From: Candidatus Endomicrobiellum dinenymphae
GTDB lineage: Bacteria > Elusimicrobiota > Endomicrobiia > Endomicrobiales > Endomicrobiaceae
DNA: 5,808 nucleotides
Reading direction: 5' to 3'
Assembly: GCA_020328135.1 (NCBI GenBank)
Contig: JAIXNA010000070.1
Coordinates: forward strand, 1-5,808
The notes under the pieces were generated by a model that was not told where the DNA came from, made no database searches, and saw only the letters and a program-made list of their open reading frames with translations. Below, one piece after another: positions 1-5,808 of this stretch. The first letter of the stretch is position 1. Each line of letters starts with the position of its first letter. Position numbers and translations under genes: made by a program.

Positions 1-211
1 ATTCTTCTTTTATCTTCATCCTTCGATCCTTCGCTTTTCTTAAGACTTTACCTACGGGATCTTTGCTCTTTGGAATATTCTTCTCTTTTTCACAGACAGA
101 TCACGGCGTTGAAGCTGGAGTTGTCTGTGAAAAAGAGAAGAATATTCCAAAGAGCAAAGATCCCGTAGGTAAAGTCTTAAGAAAAGCGAAGGATGAAGAT
201 AAAAGAAGAAT
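1..211. repeat. Long near-perfect inverted repeat at the window edge
   Basis: Bases 34-98 are the exact reverse complement of 122-186 (65 bp). Bases 1-17 are the exact reverse complement of 195-211, and ATCCTTCG at 18-25 (or 26-33) matches CGAAGGAT at 187-194. The only difference is that the left arm holds ATCCTTCG twice in tandem (18-33) and the right arm once. The spacer is 99-121. The right arm translates as part of the downstream PSP1-domain protein; the left arm in that frame gives sequence unlike the family. The right arm is therefore taken as the original and the left as the inverted copy. A fold-back amplification or assembly chimera at a contig end is as likely as a true chromosomal duplication. 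Confidence 0.97.
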
Positions 212-806
212 TGTCGATAATGAAAGAAAAGCTTTGAAAGCGCATGAAATTGTAGCGCGAAAAGCTGATGCTCACGAGCTTGATATGAAGCTTACATGTG
301 TTCAATATACTTTTGATCGTTCTAAACTTTTTGTTTACTATACTTCTGAAACGAGGGTTGATTTTAGAGAACTCATTAAAGACTTGGGACGTATTTTAAA
401 AACAAGAATACAAATGGTGCAGATAGGCGTAAGGGACGAGTCTAAAATGATTGGCGGAGTAGGGACCTGCGGACAAATTTTGTGTTGTCAGGGTTTTTTG
501 AAAGACTTTAATTCTGTAACTATAGACATGGCTAAAGAGCAGGATTTGTCGCTAAACACTACAAAACTCTCAGGTCTTTGCAGCAGACTTATGTGTTGTA
601 TATCTTATGAAAATGATACATACAAAACGGTTAAAAAAGATTTGCCGGAGATAGGAACGATAGTTGCGACTCCGGAAGGCAAAGCAAAGCTTATCGCTAT
701 AGACTGCATAAGAGAAAGGGCGACTGTTGATTTTGGCGACAGAATATTTAAAAATTTTACAATAAAACAAATCAATGATAATAATCATAGAGAAAGCAGC
801 AGATGA
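63..806 (+). CDS. ricT: PSP1 domain / RicT (YaaT)-like iron-sulfur protein, N-terminus replaced or missing
   Basis: This belongs to the PSP1 C-terminal domain family. In Bacillus the member RicT (YaaT) forms a cytoplasmic [4Fe-4S] complex with RicA and RicF that supports RNase Y-dependent mRNA maturation. Visible hallmarks, counted from the TTG at 63, are the VDFRELIKDL and QIGVRDESKMIGG segments, a CGQILCC cluster (C136, C141, C142) and a CSRLMCC cluster (C173, C178, C179). These are the cysteines expected to hold the clusters. Family-like sequence starts only around TDHGVEAGVV (residues 12-21). Residues 1-11 are read from the left arm of the inverted repeat and are probably not native, so about 50 N-terminal residues of a typical member are absent. 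The frame is open to the left window edge, so 63 is a nominal start. The stop overlaps the metG start by 4 bp. Partner genes for RicA and RicF are not in the window. The family call is firm; the Ric function in this organism is inferred. Confidence 0.85.
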   Translation: MLFGIFFSFSQTDHGVEAGVVCEKEKNIPKSKDPVGKVLRKAKDEDKRRIVDNERKALKAHEIVARKADAHELDMKLTCVQYTFDRSKLFVYYTSETRVDFRELIKDLGRILKTRIQMVQIGVRDESKMIGGVGTCGQILCCQGFLKDFNSVTIDMAKEQDLSLNTTKLSGLCSRLMCCISYENDTYKTVKKDLPEIGTIVATPEGKAKLIAIDCIRERATVDFGDRIFKNFTIKQINDNNHRESSR

Positions 807-2344
807 AATTTTACATAACAACGCCTATCTATTATGTAAACGATATCCCTCATGTAGGGCATTCTTATACAACCATAGCTGCTGATATTTTGGCAAGATG
901 GAAAAGATTAAATAATTATGATGTTTTCTTTCTTACAGGCACGGACGAACACGGCGCAAAAATTGCGGCGGCGGCGAAAGAAAAAGACAAAAACGCTTTG
1001 GAGCTTTGCGACGAGATGAGCGCAAAGTTTAGAGAAGCTTGGGATCTTTTAAATATTTCTAATACAGATTTTGTGCGCACTACGGAGCAAAGACATGTTC
1101 TTGCCGTAAATAAAGTGGTGCAGACTTTGTTTGACAAAGGATTTATATTTAGCAAGAAGTACGAAGGATTTTACTGCATAGGATGCGAGAGATTTTACGC
1201 TCAAAAAGATTTAGACGAAAATGGCTGTTGCCATTTTCATAAAACAAAACCTGTATTACAATCCGAAGAGAATTATTTTTTTAAACTGTCTTCCTTTCAA
1301 AAGTCTCTTTTAGAAAGAATAACAGACAAAAATCATAAAGAACATATAGATATCCAGCCTGAGGAAAGAAGAAATGAAATTGTAGGAAAATTAAAACTTG
1401 GTCTGGAAGACGTAAGTTTTTCAAGAAGCGCAATTGAATGGGGGATACCGCTTCCTTTTGACAAAAAGCAAACAGTATATGTTTGGATTGACGCTTTGAT
1501 AAATTATATAACCGGGATCGGCTACCCCGTAGATGAAACTAAATTCCAAAAGTTTTGGCCAGCAGACGTACATTTAATGGCTAAAGACATTTTATGGTTT
1601 CATTCTGTAATTTGGCCGGCAATTTTAATAGGCGCGAATCTTCCCCTTCCCAAAAAAGTATATTCGCACGGTTTCTTTACTTTGAATAGCAACAAAATGT
1701 CAAAATCTTTGGGAAATGTTATATCTCCAAAAGAACTGGTTGACAAATACGGCGTTGACGCCGCGAGGTATCTTACAGTTACGCTTATACCGTTTGGCCC
1801 CGACGGCGATATTTCATGGCAGGGTTTAACTTTAAAATATAATACAGATTTAGCAAATAATTTAGGAAATTTAATTTCAAGAACTATCAAAATGGCAGAA
1901 AAATATTTTGACCTTTTAGTCCCTCAAACAATTCCTAATTTATGGCTTGCAAAAAATGCGGCTGCGCTTTTGCAGGAGAATTTTGCTTCAAATATGGATA
2001 ATATACAATTACATAAGGCCGCTGAATCTTTGCAAGATGCAATTACGCTTGTAAATAAACAAATAGAAACTGACGCTCCATGGAAACTTGCTAGAACAGA
2101 TATGGTTAAACTCGCAACATGTATTTATTCTTATTTACAAGCTGCAGATATTATCGCGATGCATTTGCTGCCGTTTATGCCGACGCTTTCTGAAGAGATA
2201 TGGCGTATAACGGGGGCAACGGGTAGCATAATTGAAACTGCAAAAAAATATTTTACAGATCGCGTAATTCCCGAAACCGGTTTTTCAGTCGCAGGTTCTC
2301 AGTTGAGAGTTTCTGGAATTTTGTTTCCCCGAGTTACGGAATAA
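803..2344 (+). CDS. metG: Methionyl-tRNA synthetase (MetRS)
   Basis: This is a class I aminoacyl-tRNA synthetase that charges tRNA-Met (initiator and elongator) with methionine using ATP, in the cytoplasm. The start is supported by the typical N-terminus MKFYITTPIYYVND and by HVGH at residues 17-20 (the HIGH signature). The KMSKS loop is at 298-302 (context NSNKMSKSLGN), and the VWIDAL segment that contributes to the methionine site precedes it. The connective-peptide zinc knuckle shows C125 and C128, then C143-x2-H146, fitting the single-zinc C-x2-C...C-P-x-H form with histidine in place of the proline. At 513 residues it ends after the anticodon-binding helical domain (motif LLPFMPTLSEEIW). 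It has no C-terminal EMAP/Trbp111-like tRNA-binding domain, a common compact form. The ATG overlaps the stop of the RicT-like gene (ATGA) with only a weak purine stretch upstream, which points to translational coupling. The protein looks intact and functional. Confidence 0.97.
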   Translation: MKFYITTPIYYVNDIPHVGHSYTTIAADILARWKRLNNYDVFFLTGTDEHGAKIAAAAKEKDKNALELCDEMSAKFREAWDLLNISNTDFVRTTEQRHVLAVNKVVQTLFDKGFIFSKKYEGFYCIGCERFYAQKDLDENGCCHFHKTKPVLQSEENYFFKLSSFQKSLLERITDKNHKEHIDIQPEERRNEIVGKLKLGLEDVSFSRSAIEWGIPLPFDKKQTVYVWIDALINYITGIGYPVDETKFQKFWPADVHLMAKDILWFHSVIWPAILIGANLPLPKKVYSHGFFTLNSNKMSKSLGNVISPKELVDKYGVDAARYLTVTLIPFGPDGDISWQGLTLKYNTDLANNLGNLISRTIKMAEKYFDLLVPQTIPNLWLAKNAAALLQENFASNMDNIQLHKAAESLQDAITLVNKQIETDAPWKLARTDMVKLATCIYSYLQAADIIAMHLLPFMPTLSEEIWRITGATGSIIETAKKYFTDRVIPETGFSVAGSQLRVSGILFPRVTE

Positions 2345-2547
2345 TTAATAGTTTTCATGCATAGAAAGGGAAAGAGAAAAACGTTGTAGTAAATTCCCCT
2401 TTCACTGAAGGGCGCGGCAGGCATTAAGCCTGACTGGGTATTACAATATGAGATATACAAAAAGATTCTCTTGCGATTTAATCTTGTAGCAGGCATATAT
2501 CTATCTTGAGACGTGATTTATGCAGAGGGTCTATTAAAGAGAAAGAA
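2345..2547. other. metG-tatD intergenic region with alternative small hairpins
   Basis: No credible gene is seen on either strand. Three small inverted repeats are visible. GAAAGGGAA (2364-2372) pairs with TTCCCCTTTC (2394-2403) with one bulged C. CCCTT (2397-2401) pairs with AAGGG (2408-2412). CAGGC (2418-2422) pairs with GCCTG (2428-2432) around loop ATTAA. The first two share bases and exclude each other. None is followed by a clear U-run, so a classic intrinsic terminator is not supported. The octamer GCAGGCAT occurs at 2417-2424 and again at 2489-2496. A poor promoter candidate, TTGCGA (2471-2476) with TATATC (2496-2501), has a 19-bp spacer. The gap is long compared with the other junctions in this block, so tatD may have its own transcript or leader. 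No riboswitch or RNA class was recognised. Confidence 0.5.
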
Positions 2548-3312
2548 ATGATAATTGATACTCATGCTCATGTGTCTGATGTAAAATTTGACGAAGATAG
2601 AGAAACTGTTATACAAAGAGCTTTTAATTCTGGGGTTGATAGATTAATTGAAATATCCTGCGAAATGCATTATTGGGATAAAGCCTTAGAACTTTTGAAA
2701 CGTGATAATATTTTTGCGGCGTTTGGAATTCACCCTGTTGATGCGACTCATGCGACAGCAATAGATTACAGCAAACTTGAGACTTTAGTTCAAAATAAAA
2801 AATGCGTAGCGGTGGGCGAATTTGGATTGGATTATCATTATGGCGCTTCGCCGCAAAATATTGCTACACAAAAAGAATCGCTTGTCAAACAGCTTGAACT
2901 TGCGACTAAATACAAGAAACCCGTTATTATTCATTGTAGAGACGCTTACGATGACATGATTGTTTTCTTAAAGGAATATAAGAATATACCCAAAGGCGTT
3001 ATACATTGTTTCTCTGGAAGTCTGTACCAGTCGGAAGTGTTCGTTGAAATGGGTTTTATGCTTGGTATTGACGGACCCATAACGTATAAAAAGTCAGACA
3101 TTTTAAAACAAGTTGTTTTAGAAACTGATATAAGTAAATTATTAACGGAAACAGACTGCCCTTACCTTGCTCCACAAAAATACAGAGGGAAGAGAAACGA
3201 GCCGTCTTATGTTGTTGAAGTTGCAAAAGAAATTGCCGCAATAAAAAATATGTCTGTTGAAGAAGTTTTGCAAATAACGACGCAGAACGCAGTAAAACTT
3301 TTTGGAATATAA
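2548..3312 (+). CDS. tatD: TatD-family metal-dependent hydrolase (DNase)
   Basis: This is a TatD/YcfH-type member of the amidohydrolase (TIM-barrel) superfamily. Relatives are cytoplasmic Mg2+-dependent 3'-5' exonucleases or deoxyribonucleases linked to DNA repair and turnover. All metal ligands expected for the family are visible: H6 and H8 (IDTHAHV), E91 (VGEFGLDYHYG), H129 (VIIHCRDA), H153 (VIHCFSGS) and D203 (TETDCPYLAP). The ATG at 2548 is preferred because family members begin M-x-IDTHAH and the length is then the usual 254 residues. The frame extends upstream to a TTG at 2506, but those 14 residues do not resemble the family. The ribosome site is weak (AAGAG at 2537-2541). The next gene, a TatD-associated radical SAM protein, begins 19 bp after the stop, so the two are probably co-transcribed. 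No residue loss or frame damage is seen. The exact substrate is unknown. Confidence 0.95.
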   Translation: MIIDTHAHVSDVKFDEDRETVIQRAFNSGVDRLIEISCEMHYWDKALELLKRDNIFAAFGIHPVDATHATAIDYSKLETLVQNKKCVAVGEFGLDYHYGASPQNIATQKESLVKQLELATKYKKPVIIHCRDAYDDMIVFLKEYKNIPKGVIHCFSGSLYQSEVFVEMGFMLGIDGPITYKKSDILKQVVLETDISKLLTETDCPYLAPQKYRGKRNEPSYVVEVAKEIAAIKNMSVEEVLQITTQNAVKLFGI

Positions 3313-3331
3313 AGTTAGTGGGGAAATTTAT

Positions 3332-3934
3332 ATGAATACTATTTCTTATGTTTTCGGAAAGAACTTATACTTAAATATAACCAATAGGTGTATGATGGCA
3401 TGCCCATATTGCATAAAGCGCAAGTGGTCTAATAAATTCAACGGAAATAATTTAAAGCTTGAAAAAGAACCATCAAGCAAAGAGGTTATAGAATCTATTG
3501 AAAATCCTAAAAAATATAATGAAATAATTTTTTGCGGATACGGCGACCCTTTAGTTAGGCTTGATGAGGTAAAAGAAATTTCAAAATGGATAAAAGATCA
3601 TGACGGGAAAGTAAGAATTAATACTGCCGGTCTTGCAAATCGTTATCATGGCAAAAATATTTTGCCGGAACTAAAAGGTTTTGTTGATGTTGTTTCCATA
3701 AGCTTAAACGGCGCAACGCCCCAAGAGCACAATAAGCTTAATAATCCTATGTATAAAGAAGAATCTTTTAACGAAATATTAAATTTTGCTAAAGAAGCAA
3801 AAAATTATATACCTGAAGTTGTGATTACAACTGTAGAATTTCCGGGATTTGAAGTTTCAAAAGTTGAAGCTCTTGCAAAAAAGATTGGCGCGCGCTTTAG
3901 GTCGCGTCCTTATTTAGATGAGAATGAACAGTAG
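3332..3934 (+). CDS. TatD-associated radical SAM protein
   Basis: This is a short radical SAM enzyme (200 residues) that should bind a [4Fe-4S] cluster through C20-x3-C24-x2-C27 (CMMACPYC) and reductively cleave S-adenosylmethionine. The GYGDP stretch at 69-73 takes the place of the SAM-contacting GGE motif, and VVSISLNG gives a later barrel strand. It lacks a SPASM or other C-terminal cluster domain and ends soon after the barrel. The size, motif context and position directly behind tatD fit the family described as TatD-linked radical SAM proteins, whose substrate is unknown to me. The ATG at 3332 is preferred because GGGG (3320-3323) lies 8 bases upstream. An in-frame TTG at 3302 would overlap tatD and add ten unremarkable residues. 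Co-transcription with tatD is likely. No further functional gene follows on this transcript; the next sequence is a different kind of module. Confidence 0.88.
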   Translation: MNTISYVFGKNLYLNITNRCMMACPYCIKRKWSNKFNGNNLKLEKEPSSKEVIESIENPKKYNEIIFCGYGDPLVRLDEVKEISKWIKDHDGKVRINTAGLANRYHGKNILPELKGFVDVVSISLNGATPQEHNKLNNPMYKEESFNEILNFAKEAKNYIPEVVITTVEFPGFEVSKVEALAKKIGARFRSRPYLDENEQ

Positions 3935-3998
3935 ATTGTTTATAAATTTGATAAAACTATTTATTTGTTTCATTTGACGGTTTCTACACACAAAAAGG

Positions 3999-4045
3999 TT
4001 TGTAAATGATGTAATTTGGCTATATTATTTTCTATAATGAACGTA
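3999..4045 (+). promoter_or_regulatory. Likely promoter of the RM module, leaderless or nearly so
   Basis: A perfect TATAAT lies at 4033-4038, only 6 bases before the ATG at 4045, so a start point 7 bases downstream would fall on the A of ATG. A good -35 at 17 bp from it is not visible. An overlapping alternative is TTGTAA (4000-4005), 17 bp, TATTAT (4023-4028), which would leave about a 10-base leader. No Shine-Dalgarno-like sequence precedes the ATG. A small inverted repeat, ACAAA-AAGG-TTTGT (3990-4003), overlaps the alternative -35 and could be an operator or mere chance. The assignment rests on sequence match only. Confidence 0.45.
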
Positions 4046-4671
4046 TGAGTAATATTTATGAGAAAATTAGCGGTCTAGCAAAAGGGTATGCAGACAATTT
4101 GAAAGTTATTATTGGCTCTCGTTTAGAAGAGATGAAATGCGACGATACCTCGCATTATCTCATATATCGGGTATTGGGCGCGCAGCTGGAAGAAGGAAGA
4201 TTGATTGACGAGTACTAAAATAAAGGTCGATTTCTGTATAGATACGCCGGCTCGTTCTTGGAAGAGGCGGCTATACTTTGCTTTGAAGAAAAGTTTTCTA
4301 ATGCAGAACGTAAAGCGCGTATCTCAAATACACTGGGAGTAAGACCCAAAACTTTTGAAATTGATTGCTTAGTTGAAAATAACGCCTACGAAATAAAGTG
4401 GCGCGATGCTACGACTGATGGCCACATTACCAAAGAGCATACTCGATTGAAGCAGATTACAAAATCGGGATACACACCCATCCGAATAATGTTCTATTAT
4501 CCGAATCGTTCTCAGGCTATAAAAATACAGCAGGCTCTCGAAACGATTTATTCCGGAGTAGGCGGCAGCTATTACTATGGAGATAATGCGTGGAAGCGCA
4601 TTGAGACTAAAACTGAGGTAAATTTGCTTGGCATATTAAGTAAAATTGCCGATAATACAACAAAAGGCTGA
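4045..4671 (+). pseudogene. ApaLI-like type II restriction endonuclease, broken by an in-frame TAA
   Basis: The frame from ATG 4045 (MSNIYEKISGLAKG...) runs to a single TAA at 4216-4218 (codon 58), then continues in the same frame without another stop to the TGA at 4669-4671. Bridging the stop gives 208 codons with family-like sequence on both sides of it (...RLIDEY, stop, NKGRFLYRYAGSFLEEAA...). A one-base C-to-T change of CAA (Gln) would create it. The probable PD-(D/E)xK site is D107 with E116-I-K118 (FEID...AYEIKW), and the C-terminal FYYPNRSQA and GGSYYYGDNAW stretches are intact. I recognise the sequence as resembling the ApaLI endonuclease family, which cuts GTGCAC; the specificity here is not shown. 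The methyltransferase begins 2 bp after its stop, supporting an RM pair. The downstream piece alone has no convincing start: TTG 4258 lacks a ribosome site. It is most likely a recent pseudogene; a base-calling error is possible. Confidence 0.82.
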
Positions 4672-4673
4672 TA

Positions 4674-5808
4674 ATGGTAATCAATGGCGATAGCTTAACA
4701 GAGATGAAGGAGATGGATAGGGAGTCTGTTGACTTGGTCTATCTCGATCCACCGTTTTTTACGCAATGCAGGCAGACGCTGAAAGATAAAAACCTAAACG
4801 AATATTCTTTCGATGATCAATGGACAAGTATAGAAGACTACAAATCGTTTATGAAAGAGCGACTATCAGAATGCCAAAGAATTCTAAAAAAAACGGGCAG
4901 TATATTTCTTCATTGCGATAGGTACGCCTCTCATCATTTGCGAATAATTTTAGATGAGGTTTTTGGCGCGCGCAATTTTCAAAGCGAGATTATTTGGAGC
5001 TATAAGCGGTGGTCAAACGCAAAAAAAGGTTTGTTAAATGCGCATCAAGTTATTTTTTTCTATAGCAAAACAAATAAATTTGCTTTTAACCCAATTTATA
5101 ATGGGTATTCCGAAGCTACGAATATTGATCAAATATTCCAGAAAAGAAAACGAGATAGAAACGGGAAGACCGTATATCGAATATCAGATCTCGGTAATTA
5201 TGAATTGATAAAAGAAAAAAAAGGCGTTCCTCTTTCTGATGTATGGGAAATCCCGTACCTAAATCCCAAAGCCAGGGAGAGAGTTGGTTATCCTACCCAA
5301 AAACCTATTTTACTGTTAGAACGAATAGTAAAGATAGCATCAAATCCCGGTGATACGATATTAGATCCTTTTTGCGGTAGTGGGACGACTCTTGTCGCAG
5401 CGAAGTTGCTGAGGAGAAAGTACCTAGGTATTGATACTTCTCCTGATGCGGTTGCGTTATCAGAAAAACGATTGGAGAACCCCATTAAGTCAGACTCAGA
5501 ATTGTTGAAAAGGGGCAGGTTGGCATATTCTAACCAAGATACAGAAATCTTGTCCTTACTAAATCAAATTGAAGCGGAACCGGTTCAAAGGAACAGAGGT
5601 ATAGATGGTTTTTTAAAAGTAAACGGCAAGATGATACCTGTTCCCATTCGTATCCAAAGAAAAGACGAAACTATCGAGTCGGCAAAACAACAATTATCAA
5701 AAGCTATTCAAAAAAATGGATTCAAACGCGCTGTGCTATATCAGACAAATGACAAGACCGAGATGCCATTGTTCACGTTATCTAACACGCCCAACGGTCA
5801 GTTATATG
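4674..5808 (+). CDS. Type II DNA methyltransferase, beta-class amino (N6-adenine or N4-cytosine), 3' end beyond the window
   Basis: This is an S-adenosylmethionine-dependent modification enzyme, probably the partner of the broken endonuclease upstream. The frame is open from ATG 4674 to the window edge (378 residues seen). The catalytic motif IV, DPPF, is at residues 25-28. The TQKP segment is at 208-211, and the SAM-binding motif I, DPFCGSGTT, follows at 231-239. This order (IV before I) defines the beta class. DPPF rather than SPPY favours adenine N6 as target, but cytosine N4 cannot be excluded. Residues 85-200, between these motifs, would hold target recognition. After the core (about residue 262) there is an extension with GIDG at 309-312 and Q328-R-K330, noted as a finding. 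AAAAGG (4662-4667) lies 6 bases before the ATG, a good ribosome site, so translation need not depend on read-through of the endonuclease. No stop or frameshift is seen. The target sequence is unknown; GTGCAC would follow if the partner call is right. Confidence 0.94.
   Translation, partial: MVINGDSLTEMKEMDRESVDLVYLDPPFFTQCRQTLKDKNLNEYSFDDQWTSIEDYKSFMKERLSECQRILKKTGSIFLHCDRYASHHLRIILDEVFGARNFQSEIIWSYKRWSNAKKGLLNAHQVIFFYSKTNKFAFNPIYNGYSEATNIDQIFQKRKRDRNGKTVYRISDLGNYELIKEKKGVPLSDVWEIPYLNPKARERVGYPTQKPILLLERIVKIASNPGDTILDPFCGSGTTLVAAKLLRRKYLGIDTSPDAVALSEKRLENPIKSDSELLKRGRLAYSNQDTEILSLLNQIEAEPVQRNRGIDGFLKVNGKMIPVPIRIQRKDETIESAKQQLSKAIQKNGFKRAVLYQTNDKTEMPLFTLSNTPNGQLY

Noticed and set aside
1073..1080. 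GTGCGCAC palindrome as a possible ApaLI-type target
   Set aside because: It is GTGCGCAC, not GTGCAC. By eye I noticed no GTGCAC in the window, but did not search exhaustively.
2299..2496. 65-residue open frame on the - strand over the metG end and the gap
   Set aside because: It overlaps metG antisense, has no recognisable motif, and its start and composition look like chance in AT-rich sequence.
2417..2496. Direct repeat GCAGGCAT at 2417-2424 and 2489-2496
   Set aside because: Only 8 bp and two copies, with no CRISPR-like or transposon end structure; chance is adequate.
3942..3964. ATAAAT...ATTTAT inverted repeat after the radical SAM gene as a terminator
   Set aside because: The stem is 6 bp of A/T only with an 11-base loop, too weak to call an intrinsic terminator; no other terminator was found there.
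3974..3979. TTGACG as the -35 of the RM promoter
   Set aside because: No acceptable -10 lies 16-18 bp downstream; the nearest candidates need a spacer of 23 bp or more.
4258..4671. 137-residue open frame as a stand-alone gene starting at TTG 4258
   Set aside because: There is no ribosome site, and it continues in frame upstream into matching endonuclease sequence past one stop, so it is better read as the distal part of a broken gene.
5288..5485. 65-residue open frame on the - strand within the methyltransferase
   Set aside because: It is antisense to the conserved TQKP and DPFCGSGTT motifs; a shadow frame.

Overview
The window looks like chromosome from a low-GC, AT-biased bacterium. It carries a housekeeping block (RicT/PSP1-like protein, methionyl-tRNA synthetase, TatD-family hydrolase, TatD-linked radical SAM protein), followed by a type II restriction-modification (RM) module. 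All recognised genes are on the + strand. The gene set and base composition would suit an Elusimicrobiota/Endomicrobium-like bacterium, whose members are known to carry many, often decayed, RM genes. That assignment is inferred from memory of the lineage; nothing in the sequence proves it.

Left edge (1-211): the window opens with a long, nearly perfect inverted repeat. Its arms are 1-98 and 122-211, and the left arm carries one extra 8-bp copy of ATCCTTCG. The right arm is genuine coding sequence of the PSP1/RicT-like gene. The left arm is its mirror image and replaces the expected N-terminal part of that gene. This is either a real inverted duplication that truncates the gene or a fold-back chimera at a contig edge.

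Core block (about 99-3934): the RicT-like gene overlaps metG by 4 bp (ATGA), so the two are probably co-translated. A 203-bp gap with small hairpins that can form in alternative ways separates metG from tatD. tatD is followed 19 bp later by a short radical SAM gene of the TatD-associated type, a widespread pairing whose chemistry is, as far as I know, unassigned.

RM module (about 4000-5808): a short intergenic stretch has a consensus TATAAT placed so close to the first ATG that the transcript would be leaderless or almost so. Next comes an ApaLI-like restriction endonuclease gene broken by one in-frame TAA at codon 58. The reading frame, catalytic D/ExK residues and C-terminus are otherwise preserved. 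Two bases later starts a beta-class amino DNA methyltransferase, intact to the window edge. It carries a C-terminal extension with a GIDG...QxK pattern reminiscent of Mrr-type nuclease folds. The most economical reading is an RM system that has lost, or is losing, its nuclease while keeping its methyltransferase.
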